64,000 bases of DNA, from contig OX459105.1 in the NCBI GenBank assembly GCA_949775045.1, positions 6,803,069-6,867,068 on the forward strand. The letters run 5' to 3'. This document shows positions 12,096 through 22,733 of the stretch, piece by piece. Both the position numbers and the translations under genes were made by a program. Position 1 is the stretch's first letter. Every line of letters starts with the position of its first letter. The notes beneath the pieces were generated by a model. It had not been told where the DNA came from and ran no database searches. It saw only the letters and a list, made by a program, of their open reading frames with translations. The DNA is from Metridium senile (Eukaryota; Cnidaria; Anthozoa; Actiniaria; Metridiidae).

Positions 12096-12680
12096 TTAAT
12101 GTGACTGGGTGTTAACATCGGATATGTTCTGTTCCGATCAGTTTGACCGGGTAAGATATACAATTCATGTGCACATAATATATTTTGGAGTGCGGTGGAA
12201 ACTTGTCCAATTTAAGTTCATTTTGTTTTAGGACTTTTGTTGTGGTCCAGGCACGCTAAGGAATGCAGAAACTTGTTAGGTGAATATATTAGGATTGTTT
12301 GTTATCAAAAAGCCTGAATGACAATGACTTTCCAGTGATGTGTAAATGAACTCCAATGGTTTATTGTGAGACAGCGGTAAGCACGTGGCAAGTTACTTAG
12401 TTGTCATCACAACGCGTGACATGTCAAAATGGTTGTGTTACATGATTATCATACAAAACTGGGATACCGTTACAATGAGTGTCTAACTAGTAAGGGAGAA
12501 GAAATCAATTGACCACACATTTTGCACCACATTTTTGACCCGGGGCGAGCCTCGGGCTCGTCGGCAGTTATGTTATGGGCGTGGATTTAGTTTGTGTGAC
12601 ACCATGTGAGAGAAGCCATGAGAGAGAGTATTTAACGATACAGAACTTATGAATGAAAGGAGTATTGTAAATGTGAAAGA
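12096..12680. other. no recognisable feature inside the composite element
   Basis: About 585 bp of mixed sequence between the tandem array and the second RT remnant. I see no repeat, ORF or hairpin that I can support, apart from a GGGCGAGCCTCGGGCTCG hairpin near 12541-12560. Confidence 0.4.
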
Positions 12681-13289
12681 ATTTTAAGTACCTTGGTCAT
12701 ATGTTTTTATAGTGAGGTGAAGGAATCGTTTGTGGATAATAGAATGCTTAGTGCAAATGGGAAATTTCATGAACTAAAGAACGTATTGACTGATCACAAA
12801 GTGTCAATGAAAACCCGTAAAAAAAAAAATTTGCTTGAATCCTGTATTAGATCAAGACTTACTTACTGTACTGAGGCTCAGCTACCGAAAGAAAATGAAA
12901 TGAAAAAGTTAGAATCGTGTTGGTATGGTTTCCTGAGAAGAATGGTAAGGAATGGATGGGAACGAAAAAAAGAAGAAAACAACAACAGTGAAGGAGAAGA
13001 AACGTATGCACTTAAATACAGAAACATAGATCTGGAGAGAATTGTTGGAGCCTCCTCAATACGAGATTTTATATACATAAGATATTTGAAGTATATCGCA
13101 CATGTGTGCAGAAGAACGAACTCGCACTTGACGAAACAATTACTATTCATAAACGCATCAGCCAAATTTGTTAGAGATCCTTGGATCAAAATAGAGAAAC
13201 TGCTAAATGTTGATAAAGAACAAGCTAAAAGATCTATGCAAGACAGAAAAGCCTTCAATGGACTACAACAGAATTTTGTTTCTCTGTAG
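12680..13289 (+). pseudogene. C-terminal remnant of a second, different LINE reverse transcriptase
   Basis: A short stretch FKYLGHMF is readable at 12682-12705. After a frameshift, a 190-codon frame to TAG at 13287-13289 reads MLSANGKFHELKNVL, RSRLTYCTEAQLP and WYGFLRRMVRNGW. This is the usual order of the RT thumb region (YLG, then K-x-L-L-x-S-C-I-R-S-x-L-x-Y-x-x-E, then LRR). It is a different lineage from the LINE at 9190. The palm with the catalytic aspartates is absent. Confidence 0.65.
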
Positions 13290-13556
13290 TAATATGTCCC
13301 CACTGAGTAAGTAATCGTTTAATAGTGGAATAAAACTGATACTGAGACTGAGACACCACGTGTATATGCATTTCGTGATTTAAAAAACTTGGGTTCATTA
13401 CCGGCTTTGTTTGAGCTAGTGTCCAAAAGAATGATGAGATTGTGAAGAGCAATGTGAGCTTATGTGTACTGTGGCGCGGTGTGGACTGGGATCCTCTGGT
13501 GGCTAATTTTCCCGGGGTTCACTGAAACCCTTTGTGCCCGGCTCTAGCAGCTGTGC

Positions 13557-13702
13557 CGGGATTGTTGGCCGCCATTGGTCTCTCTATTCATACTGTTGGA
13601 GTTAAACAGGAAAGTCAAAAAAAAAAAAAATCGTTAAAAGACACAACTTATTAACCTAAGCGATTATAGAGGGACCAATGGTGGTCGGCAACAATTCCGG
13701 CC
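13557..13702. repeat. inverted repeat (about 32-bp arms)
   Basis: CCGGGATTGTTGGCCGCCAT at 13557 pairs imperfectly with GGTGGTCGGCAACAATTCCGG at 13682-13702. The arms extend outward-inward to TCTCTCTAT/ATAGAGGGA. The loop is about 75 bp and includes an A-tract. MITE-like, inside the composite element. Confidence 0.6.
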
Positions 13703-14036
13703 GGTTTTGAAGTGGAACAAGATGAGATTGGGAGAAAGCCAAAGGGAACAAATACACGCTTGAGATGAGGATGGGATAAGATTGGGAGTGGGGTATGGAT
13801 AAGATGAGTATGGGGTATTAAGGTATGGGGTATTAAGGTATGGGTATTAAGGTATGGGTATTAAGGTATGGGGAATGAATTAGATGGGTCCTTCGCGAGG
13901 GAGAAGTGAGATGGAGTGATGATGGAAGTGAGAGCGAACGGATCTGTGTAATTGTTCCCCCACGGGAACAATGGAGTTTCTCAATTCCCAACTCTAAATC
14001 ATCGATCCGTGGAACGATGGCCAGTTTGGATATACT

Positions 14037-14443
14037 ACTATCCAAAATGGCCATATGTTCCCACGGGAGATGATTTAATGATATGCAAGACTATATAACA
14101 AGGGGCATGCAATTAATTCATTGTCATTTGCTCAAACTGCCGAAACGAACAACATCGAACCGGATAGACTGATGAAATGGTAGGGCGGGGGGAGGGCACA
14201 GGGCAGCGAGTGTCCAAAGTGCCTTTCGGTGTTATGCTGTAAAAGAGATTCGCTGAATAGGAGAGTGTCTACAAGCAAGGAGTAGTTTTGTTTCACCCAC
14301 CCACCCTCCCTCTTCTTAGAGTCCTGATTGGCCGTTGTCTCTCCGGATCTGCTCCATTGTTCCCCCACGGAAACAATGGAGTTTCTCAATTCCCAACTCT
14401 AAATCATCGATCCGTGGAACGATGGCCAGTTTGGATATACTAC
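14037..14443. mobile_element. 405-bp TIR element (short form of the composite element)
   Basis: It has the same TATCCAAA...TTTGGATA ends and the same ~85-bp right end as the 9072-14036 element. It sits head-to-tail against it, sharing TAC at the joint. It carries a CA-rich body without a transposase. After it, sequence resumes with TACTAATGTTTTCGACG as in spacer 1. Confidence 0.65.
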
Positions 14444-15004
14444 TAATGTTTTCGACGTATTTCTTCCATCGTCATGGTTTCCAAAGTGCATTGTTTTTTT
14501 TATTCAATCGAACGTTGTAAGAGTACATCGGTGTGATAACAGAATACTGTATTCGCTACAAACATATTCCTTTCAAGTGGTGTCAGAATCGCCGAACATA
14601 AACGTACGGTAAGTTTTCTTAACATTGCCATGCTGAGGAGCTGCCATGTATCCGCCAGTTGCTGGGGGAGGTCGCGAAAGAGAAAACGCCAAGAATAAGA
14701 ATATATATATTAGGCTTACGCGTTGCTCTGCATGCTTTCCACCAAATTCAAATCTTTTGATAATAAGATTATTTGTCTTTTTTATCTCGATATCATGTAT
14801 CAATTTTCGAACACAAGTTCCCATTTCCAGTGATATTGAATTGGCTGGAAACATACTTGGTTGAGCGAAAACACTAAAACCATGAAATACATATAGAAAA
14901 ATATATATATATATAAAGTTACTAACTAATAGTATCTATTTAGTGACTATTAACCAGAAACATCAAACAAAAAAGAAAACAATTTCTCATTGCAACCATT
15001 TTAG

Positions 15005-17363
15005 ATGCAGTTTATTGTGTTCGTGATATTACTTGCTGTAATGTTATCACAATGCCACGGGTTGTCAGCAGATCAGCTAGCAGCACAATGTTTCCAAAAA
15101 TGGTATAATGTGAAACAAGGCTTAAAGACGGACGAGCAAGAACAGTGTGCACGTCTCAAGGTAGGAGTAAATAGCACGCTTGATGCTATATCTATTGTGT
15201 CGATCGTTCAAGGGATGACGTTGAGTATTATTAGTAATATTGCGGAAATAAATATTAGACATTGCTATCAATTGGGGGAGTAGTAAGTGTGTGTTAGAAT
15301 GAACGCGCCTTTAAGATTGGTCACGGCCAGAGATTGTTAGGTTCTTAGCGGTTCTTTTACGTCTCTCCAATGTAGGTGGAGAGACGAGCTTTATTTGTAA
15401 AACTTTAACATTTTTTTCTGACTTGTTTTCTCCTGAAAGAAATGGAAAACAAGCAGAAAACAAGCAGAAAACAAGAGAAAACAATTCCTTTAAGTTTTTT
15501 GAAGTACTTCACAATTTGAATTATTGTTCAATGCCCTGGGCACTTGTATCCCGATCGGGATACACTTAGATTTAACTAATATCACGTGAGCATCTATCAA
15601 CCAATGAGAATGCTCGTTATATAGTCAAAATGATTAGCTATATAACAATATTGATTATTCACTGTCTCAAAAGAGCGCTTTGGGGGCTTTGTTCGTTTTT
15701 AAATTGTCGGCTGCATTATGAAATATGCTACAGTCAAAGCGGAACACCAAATTGTTCCTTTTTTCTGATATTTGTTTGTCATTTCTCCCCACTTACAACT
15801 TCTGCGATCCACGGGCTGCGCTACTAATACCGTTGGGAAGACTGTTGTTTTCATGGTCTTGCTTAAGTGGTTGAAATGTCCTTCATTCGAGTAGTGTTTC
15901 TGTCCGAGGACTCTTTCCCATAAGCTCTTCTATCGCGTTTGTTTGCGCTCAAAAATATGTGAAATGAAAATTGAAATCAGCTTTAATAAAATAAAAAAAC
16001 GGAATTGTTAATATTTGAGATCAAAGTGAGTTAATAATAAACGAAAAATGAAAAGAAGTCGATATTTGACAGAAACAAATACTCCAGTTTTAAGGTTATC
16101 TATCACGCTGTATTATTTGACAAAAGGCGCATATTTGTACAGACTATTTTGTCAAAATATTCTCAAAGCCCCAGCAATGCACGACTGAAAAATGTTATCG
16201 CTTAACAATAGAAAACACATTTGATATTATTTTGAATTGAGGCTATTCCTGTGCAAATGCGCCTTTTGTCAAAGAGTAAACAGAAGTGCGCGCTGGATAA
16301 CATGAAACTTGTCTATTGGGAGAGAGATTGGGTCGTGAACGCTGACCATTTACTTGTATTTTTATTTCACCGGCTTTTTCTTGTCCGCAAAAGAACGCTA
16401 TATACATCAGCACACTTTTTTCTATGTTTTGAAAGTCAATTATGATATTTTGTTTTATATATTTCGCATTAGATTGTGGTTGACTGTTGGGCAATGGAAA
16501 CCGTTGATAAAAATGCTCTGCTTGATCAAGCAAGGTTTTTCACAGAACAAGATGCTATCATTTCCAACATACTTGGAATATGCATCCCTCTTTTGATGTA
16601 ACAAAGCTGACCAAAGTGGTTGAAACATCAGGTTGCTTTATAATTGCTGGCGAACAGGGATTGAAGTGGTTGGAACTATACTAAATATCAACCTATTTAA
16701 TTTATTACCATTTTGTGTTGACAGGTCTGAAGGACAAGTATCGCTCCGTCATAGTTGGTAAGTTATTTGGCATTCATGTACGAAATGAATTGGATGATTA
16801 GGCCTTTCACACGACGCAGTTAAGGCCTGTGGTTCTGATAAAACACTGCTTCTCGTTTTTTAAATAGTACATAACGTCACACGTTATCATTCTTAGCAGA
16901 ACCTCTAAGTCGAAACGTCATATTTTACAAACATTTACGACTGAAAATCGTTGCCGATCATGCAGATGACGAAGCTGATAAGGAAGCCTATGGAAATGAT
17001 GATGATGATAATGATGATGATTAAAATGACGGCTATTTAATCACAATGTCTGTGAATGTTGCTCGCAAAAGGATAATTATAATTATAATTATAAAAATAA
17101 CCTTTGATTATACTCCAGATAACGACAAGCCAGCACAGTGTGCCGCGGATGCCTACCGGACTTGCTTACATCAATACGACCAACTTTTCCTTAACGGAAA
17201 GATGTGCAAGGATATTACGACGTTCATAGCGTGTATTAAAGACAAGGCGAAGAGTTGCAAGGCAAAGATTTTCCAGCACTTTTCTCAGTTCCTTGATTAA
17301 GGGCTGGGTGAGGAGTTTACCGGTGCAGACTCTAAAATACCTTCACTTTGTAATCGTCTATAG
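15005..17363 (+). pseudogene. secreted two-domain cysteine-rich protein, copy 3 (frameshift plus nonsense)
   Basis: Exons by alignment: 15005-15160, 16473-16631, 16725-16757, 17119-17363. Exon 1 keeps the signal peptide but replaces C39 (KQGLK in place of KQCSK). Exon 2 is 159 nt instead of 160; one base is lost after TGCATCCCTC, and the frame stops at TAA 16599-16601. Exon 4 has a separate nonsense codon at 17298-17300 (CAA to TAA). All splice sites are kept. Two independent disabling changes and one lost cysteine make this a pseudogene. If transcribed, it could give at most a truncated module 1. Confidence 0.88.
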
Positions 17364-17422
17364 ACGTGGTTTATAAAAACCCAAATTAAACGTCAAATAG
17401 TCCAGTCAATCTGTCCAATCTA

Positions 17423-17678
17423 TACCGTATTCGAATAAGCGCCGCATTTTCGACAAAAAAAAAAACAACTTAATAAACGCCGTCCTTGATAAGCGCCGCG
17501 GTCCAATGCAGCCCAGGAAATCCGTAGAATTAAAAATACTTATAATGTTACTTTAGAACAACAATGCATGAAGTAAATTGTATCAAAAGCTTTATTCTTC
17601 AGTTTAAAGTAATTATATTTCACTGCCCGCCCATTAACTTCTCTCCCAATATTCGTAGATCTGATCAAGAAGATCCTA
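17423..17678. repeat. third copy of the ACCGTATT-type repeat, downstream of copy 3
   Basis: It opens TACCGTATTCGAATAAGCGC and ends near GATCAAGAAGATCCTAG, with deletions relative to 6556-6857. It marks the right limit of the recognisable third duplication unit, which decays after about 18300. Confidence 0.6.
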
Positions 17679-17860
17679 GTTGGGAAAATTAACATAACCT
17701 CCGACTGGCTGCTTGTACGAATTAAGATTTATGTTCGGTTTTCTTGCTTTTCTAAAATTGACATCAGCCATTGACAGTTTCAATAGCCCACTTCACACAA
17801 ACAAACCTATTCGAGGCTGGCATAAGTGTCGCGTATAACGGTAAGGTACCTAATTTGCGG

Positions 17861-18057
17861 CTAAGACCCCGTCTACACGGATCCGGATACTTTTGAAACC
17901 GCATACTTTTTGATGCGAATCGGCCTATCGTCCACACGAATCCAGTGAATCCGGTCACCGAAAACTTTTGAATTGGAAACGATCAACAGGATTCGTGTGG
18001 ACGCAAATATTTCTATGCGGATTCAGCCGGATCGGATTCGTGTGGACGAGGCCTTAG
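17861..18057. mobile_element. MITE, CTAAGACCCCGTCTACACGG family, copy 1
   Basis: Left end CTAAGACCCCGTCTACACGG and right end complement CTAAGGCCTCGTCCACACG are imperfect TIRs. The interior repeats CCGGATAC/GAATCCG motifs. The paralogous site at 2046 reads GCGGCTTATTTT without the element, so insertion was at a TTA target. This is consistent with a PIF/Harbinger-type MITE. Confidence 0.75.
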
Positions 18058-18340
18058 TTTTTTTTAAATGTTATAATAAATGAACTAATATAATAATTCG
18101 TTTTCATAAGCAAAACGTTTATATTCTTGAAAACGAATAGCGAATGTTTAACCCTCGTTTTAGTTTTCTAAAAGCATTATATCATTGGCATTCCTGGTTG
18201 AAATGTCTCTCGCCATAGTGTTCTGAATAGTTTGATCTTATCTGCATAACAATTAACTGTTGAAAGAGTCTTTGTTTAAACCCTTTGGGGCTATTTTAGC
18301 ATACAGCGAATTTCATTAATGTTGTCCATGTAAAGTATAG

Positions 18341-18637
18341 CGATTTCACATAACGCATTTTAGTATGCTCATGAGTTAAATAATATGCTAATGAGCTTCG
18401 CGCTGGGAAATACACCGCAAATATCTCGTTCTTTCGTTCTATCTGATAAATGAGCAAAATCTATTTAAATATTGATTCTAATACAACAGCCAGTTCTGAT
18501 ACTTTGTTTCTTAATTTTCGACGAGATTGCCATATTTATGCAAGCAATTTGTGATAAATATGTATGCTCAACCGTGTGAAGCTCATTAGCAGATTATTTT
18601 ACTCATTAGCATACTAAAATGAGTTGTGAAATCGCTC
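18341..18637. mobile_element. MITE with ~60-bp inverted ends
   Basis: GCGATTTCACATAACGCATT at the left pairs with AATGAGTTGTGAAATCGC at the right. Both arms contain TATGCTAATGAG. TA occurs at both outer borders. A looser relative lies at 41915-42190. Confidence 0.7.
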
Positions 18638-18723
18638 TATTAACACTAAGTGACACGTGATTCTCTGTTTATTTGTTTTTAGCACATGTTAAAAGTTTGA
18701 TGTCTAGCTGTATATTGGATAAC

Positions 18724-18898
18724 AGTTACACCTAATTGCAATAACATTGTCATATAAAAAAGAAAATTACAAAATAGGAATTAATTAAAAGACAAAAGAA
18801 GAAGTTCAGCGTGAGCAATCTGCTTTTGTTTTTTTAATTAATTCCTATTTAGTAATTTTCTTTTTTATATGACAATGTTATTGCAATTAGGTGTAACA
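18724..18898. repeat. foldback element with ~72-bp arms
   Basis: GTTACACCTAATTGCAATAA at 18724 is matched by TTATTGCAATTAGGTGTAAC ending at 18897. The arms match with few differences through AATTAATTAAAAGACAAAAG, leaving a loop of about 28 bp. Confidence 0.8.
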
Positions 18899-18939
18899 TG
18901 CAATAAGATCCATTAACTGTATGTTCGCAATACAGTTAT

Positions 18940-19131
18940 ACCCTGCTACACGGATCCGGATACTTTTGAAACCGCATACTTTTTGATGCGAATCGGCCTA
19001 TCGTCCACACGAATCCAGTGAATCCGGTCACCGAAACCGCATACTTTTACTTGAATCCTCCGGGTTCGCGGATTCGTGTAATATTTCTTTGCGGTTTCAG
19101 TCGGATCGGATTCGTGTAGACGAGGCCTTAG
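18940..19131. mobile_element. MITE, CTAAGACCCCGTCTACACGG family, copy 2
   Basis: It shares more than 70 bp of near-identity with 17861-18057 (ACACGGATCCGGATACTTTT, then the CGAATCGGCCTATCG tract) and the same CGAGGCCTTAG end. The middle differs by small indels. Confidence 0.75.
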
Positions 19132-19421
19132 TATCGAGCATTTAAAGCGAACGTATGTGGTGTCACGTGACATATTTTAGCGTCTTTTTGGTGGACAACG
19201 TTTATGACATTCACTGTATTTTATTTTGAAGAAATTCACTGAAAAAAGAAAGCCTTTGAAAAAAATATTCCAAAACTCAAATTTTTAAACTGTGCTTTGC
19301 GAAAACGTTTTTTAGAATTTACATTTTTAGAATCCGGCCACAGGGACTCATTTAACCAAGTTTCTTTCCGAAAATAATAAAATTGACTATTAAATTATTA
19401 TATATCATGAGGGCATATCTA

Positions 19422-19690
19422 GACACCATTTTATACACCTATTTCGATAATCGTTGTCGCAATCAAAGCTGCAGTCCACAATGTGAAGCTTGCCAAAGAT
19501 GTCGGTATTTCTTCTCGTGTTATAAATTTATTCATAGGATATTTCAGTTTAACGTGTTTGTGTTATATGACAATAACAATTTGTTGGAATGGGTAATAAA
19601 TCAGAAAATATTTTGATATTACCGACATGCTTTGCAGATTTCAGAATGTGGATTGTATCTTCGGCTGCAACAACAGTTTTTGAAAAAAAT
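19422..19690. mobile_element. MITE with GATGTCGGTA/AATCGTTGTCGCAA inverted ends
   Basis: The left arm has TTATACACCTATTTCGATAA, TCGTTGTCGCAATC and GCCAAAGATGTCGGTA. The right arm is its imperfect complement, TACCGACATGCTTTGCAG to AACAGTTTTTGAAA. The same family is at 37636, 42226, 45298, 54374 and 61554. The 77-codon ORF inside it is a reading of the repeat. Confidence 0.7.
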
Positions 19691-19772
19691 GTATACATTA
19701 TGTCTATAGGGTCAAATTGACAACATTGAATGCTAAAATTGTGTTCGATTTATTTCAAAACATATTCTCTAT

Positions 19773-20192
19773 TGTGGTGAATTTTGCTATATTCTAGCGA
19801 GTGAAATTATTTAATTTGACATCCTTTTTTCTAGAATATTTAGTTACAACAACAACTGAATAAAATTGTTCAATGGTATATGATTGATACCTATGACTAA
19901 GAATTATTTTCTAAGTAAGAACTATATGATAATATATAAACTAGTGTTTTTCAGGTCTTGCCAACTAGAGCGTTTCACAATTTGTGGTGAATTTTGCTAT
20001 ATTTTAGGGAGTGAAATTATTTAATTTGACATCCTTTTTTCTAGAATATTTAGTTACAACAACAACTGAATACAATTATTCAATGGTATATGATTGATAC
20101 CTATAACTAAGAATTATTTTCTAAGTAAGAACTATATGATAATATATAAACTAGTGTTTTTCAGGTCTTGCCAACTAGAGCGTTTCACAACT
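19773..20192. repeat. 210-bp direct tandem duplication
   Basis: TGTGGTGAATTTTGCTATAT starts at 19773 and 19983. The two units differ at a few bases (ATTCTAGCGAG/ATTTTAGGGAG) and both end CTAGAGCGTTTCACAA. No coding potential. Confidence 0.9.
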
Positions 20193-20288
20193 AACCGTGG
20201 AGACAACAACATGTCCTACGCTGGAGTGATTTCTACGAACATAACCTCGTTCTTTTTTATGTTATGTTTCTCTAAACAAACGAAACAT

Positions 20289-20481
20289 TAGCCTTTCTCA
20301 CATTAGAAGACGAACAGATCGTCTTCATGACGAACAAGTCGTCTGGTGTGAAAACAGGACGAACGCAATTCGAGACGAAAAAGTCGTCTGATTTTGTGCC
20401 GTTGAATTCACACCAGACGGACAATTCTACGGGTGAATTGTCTATGTAGACGATTTGACCGTCCTCTAGAGTGAAAAGGGC
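20289..20481. mobile_element. MITE with repeated GACGA/GTCGT motifs, just downstream of the CAAX-type gene
   Basis: CCTTTCTCACATTAGAAGAC at the left pairs imperfectly with the complement of the right end, GTCCTCTAGAGTGAAAAGGG. Several AGACGAAC/GTCGTCTG motifs fill the body. It lies 22 bp past the stop codon of the minus-strand gene, so it may form part of that gene's 3' UTR. The 74-codon minus ORF here is a reading of the element. Confidence 0.6.
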
Positions 20482-20502
20482 TATTGAATATGACATAACA
20501 TT

Positions 20503-21006
20503 TTACATTTGTGTGCACTTTTTCTTTTTCTTCTCCGTTTTGTCATTTTTCTCATTAGCTTTTGAGCTCACAGTCCCTTTCACAGTGTCGACAATTTGAT
20601 CCAAAATGGCTGCCTCGCCCTCTTCACCCACTACAAATACCTTCTTGCTGTCAAACCCATCTGGTACATATTCTTCTGATCCTTTGCCACATTGGACTAC
20701 AACCATCTTGGCAAAAAGGTTTTTCTTTGCAATGTGTTGTTGGATTAGAGCACCATCAAACATAACGATCCCTCCGCCATTTTTCTCAGCTTTTCCTTGC
20801 TTGATGAGTTCGCCGGACTGCTTCGACACAATAAGGATCACACAACTGCTACTGATTAGTTCGTTGTCCAAAGTACTCCCTTCGGCTAGAATGTCCTTGA
20901 TTGTTGTCAGGTTATAGCTTTCTCTGAGTCTAGCTTGCAGCAAATCTCTCAGTCTCTTACTTTCAGGTTCATCGCTTGCGGAGAACAAAACTAACACAGT
21001 CGCCAT
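20503..21006 (-). CDS. TIR/SEFIR-like single-domain protein with C-terminal CAAX box (167 residues)
   Basis: One open exon from ATG 21006 to stop 20503. Residues 2-10 are a beta strand (VLVLFSA) followed by D12 and a charged helix (16-28). A second strand and loop follow (32-50, DILAEGSTLDNEL), then the strand CVILIVS (55-61), the strand AKMVVVQCG (99-107), KVFVVGEE (122-129) and a final helix (134-144). This order resembles the flavodoxin-like TIR/SEFIR fold. I see no WCxxE-like motif of enzymatic TIR domains. The tail is lysine-rich (156-163) and ends C164-T-Q-M. CAAX with M last is a usual farnesylation signal, and the polybasic tract favours plasma-membrane attachment. An acceptor-like GTGCTGTAG lies about 24 bp upstream of the ATG on the minus strand, so a 5' noncoding exon is likely. 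Colinear with the MGNCSS proteins at 51159 and 58339. Function is inferred only: a membrane-tethered TIR-like adaptor or decoy. Confidence 0.75.
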   Translation of the reverse strand: MATVLVLFSASDEPESKRLRDLLQARLRESYNLTTIKDILAEGSTLDNELISSSCVILIVSKQSGELIKQGKAEKNGGGIVMFDGALIQQHIAKKNLFAKMVVVQCGKGSEEYVPDGFDSKKVFVVGEEGEAAILDQIVDTVKGTVSSKANEKNDKTEKKKKKCTQM

Positions 21007-21399
21007 TTTGGTATGAAATTCGACGCAATCTACAGCACAAAAAAATTAAGAAAACTTCACATTTTTTACAAGAACCAAGTCAAAACATTTAGCGTGTATT
21101 CGGTTAATATTCAAGTAACTTGTGGTTTTTCTTTGATTAATATCAGCGAATCTGGCTACAAGTTGATTGTACCGGGCCGGTAACGTTGTTCGAGCGAGAT
21201 AGAGATCTATAGTCAATGTTATTCAAGCGTTTTGATACAACCCCAAATACCAAACATCCGGCATAACTTGTTCATTGAAGAGACTTCGACATAATTTTAG
21301 TATTCAAAAACGATGTGTAAATTAAATCTTCGTCAAATCATTTGATTGTTGTTAGGCCATTACCTCAGCAGGGAAAAAAATACATTAAGATTTCAGCCA

Positions 21400-21500
21400 A
21401 TCAAATCGTGGGAGGTTTCTCATTCAAGAGCAGCTGTTGTTGCTATCGCGCATGCGCTAGGTTTTTACCGTCATTTTTTATAAAGGCGGGAACCAGATGC
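21400..21500. promoter_or_regulatory. promoter-like segment (NRF-1-like palindrome, CCAAT, TATA-like)
   Basis: It contains CAGCCAATCAAAT, the palindrome GCGCATGCGC at 21448-21457 (consensus NRF-1 site) and TATAAAGGCGGGAA near 21479. It lies ~400 bp upstream of the minus-strand CAAX-type gene, but TATAAA points along the plus strand. Which gene it would serve is unclear. Evidence is motif-only. Confidence 0.25.
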
Positions 21501-21721
21501 CCTTGTCTTTAAATATGAATACCAGGCTGATTTTTACGACGGCTTATGAATTAAACAAGATTTTTGTGAAAACAGTAGCGAACGAAATTAAAACCAGACG
21601 GAAAAGGGAATAAAAAATGTATTACTTTAAAACATTTTCGTTTGTTTTGTTTTAACACAGGTGAACCAAACTCACTTTCTATGTTGATATATCAGAGAAT
21701 AGAGGGCAAAATGTTAAGAGG

Positions 21722-21846
21722 CCGATATCGTTTTTATTCACTCGTTTTCCGTATCACATCGCTCACTCGCTCGCAAAGACTGCAAAGCCTCACTCGTTCT
21801 CGATATGCTGATATGATTCGAAAAACTCGTGAATAAAAACGATATC
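21722..21846. mobile_element. short hairpin MITE
   Basis: GCCGATATCGTTTTTATTCA at the left faces GTGAATAAAAACGATATC at the right. CTCGTTTT/AAAACTCG steps continue inward, and the interior is rich in CACTCG. About 125 bp. Confidence 0.65.
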
Positions 21847-21849
21847 AAG

Positions 21850-22550
21850 TTCTTAATTTAATAAGAAAACGAGCGAATACAAATTACGACGTCTCGTTGT
21901 CATCGCGACAACATTATCAAGTAAATGATGGTGCAAAGAGAGAAATATATATAGTGGTAGACAAGCTCTTAATTAACATGTAATAAACTATATATCACTA
22001 AAGTAGAAACTATTAGTAACTACTTTTCTTTCTTTTTTATGTTTTTTTTTAATAAGTGTGTTCGCTCTTTAGGGCGACTTATTAAACGCTCGATGACAAT
22101 ATACTAAGGATTCAAAAATAGCCATAACTCGTTTGTCAACTTATCCCGGGCGATGTATGACACCCTCCCGCGATACAATTTTATTATGTCAGCGGTCCCC
22201 ATAAGCAGTGTTTACGTAATCCATTTGTTGTACTCTTTGCATGAGAGAGTTATTTGTATTGAAATTTACATAATATACATTTTATGAAATACTTGCATGT
22301 TTTCTTATTTGTGTTTCTATAAAATACTGACATCCAGTAGCATAGCGAAATGTTTTGAAATTAATTGTAGAAATATATAAATGGAAACATTTTCTCTCAT
22401 GCAAATCCCTTCCAACCTTCACAGACAAGCAAATAAAGCATACAAAAAACGCCGAAGTGTTTCACTGAAGTGTTCCAATTACCCTATTTCATTATGACGT
22501 CACGATGTGTTTTAGTAGGGGATAGAATCGCCGAAAACAATGGTAATTAG
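21850..22550. other. no gene seen; AT-rich intergenic sequence
   Basis: I see only AT-rich unique sequence, with TTCATTATGACGTCACGATG near 22488 and a similar GATGTGACGTCATAGTGAAA near 23164. These two oppositely oriented CRE-like sites bracket the Helitron-like insertion and may be ends of one larger repeat. No ORF with coding character. Confidence 0.4.
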
Positions 22551-22733
22551 TCGGGCTAGAGGGCCCGACTCTAGGTTTACCTTTTAGTCAATGTATCTGT
22601 CTATCTATCTGTCTTGTCGCGTATAGGCCCCATGATGCTTTGCGAACGAACACAGGAAGCCCAAAGTAGAATTGTTTAGCCGGGCTGTGTTGATTCTATC
22701 ACTAGCCCGACTTCACGCTCCTAGAGCGTCTAG
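22551..22733. mobile_element. short Helitron-like (Helitron2/HINE-type) element
   Basis: The left end is TCGGGCTAGAGGGCCCGA and has a (CTATCTGT) microsatellite about 45 bp in. The right part has a subterminal TAGCCCGA (asymmetric inverted repeat), a hairpin ACGCTC-CTA-GAGCGT and then CTAG followed by TTT. A 3' hairpin next to CTAG, an asymmetric inverted repeat and an internal microsatellite are known marks of Helitron2/Helentron-derived short elements. The same ends recur at 46068 and 48964. Confidence 0.55.

Larger units (their letters stand above)
9072..14036. mobile_element. composite TIR element carrying LINE fragments and a tandem array
   Basis: The left end TATCCAAAATGGCCATATG and the right end (complement TATCCAAACTGGCCATCG) form terminal inverted repeats. 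Its first ~115 bp and last ~85 bp match the short 405-bp element that follows at 14037. The empty site is seen in spacer 1 (about 3028), where CTCCTACTAATG is unbroken; here the flanks repeat TAC or TACTA, suggesting a 3-5 bp target duplication. The interior holds the LINE at 9190-10790, the palindrome-bearing array at 10819-12095, a second RT remnant at 12680-13289 and a hairpin at 13557-13702. No transposase ORF is visible. Confidence 0.6.

Noticed and set aside
20272..20496. 74-codon minus-strand ORF next to the CAAX-type gene
   Set aside because: It is the translation of a MITE with inverted ends.
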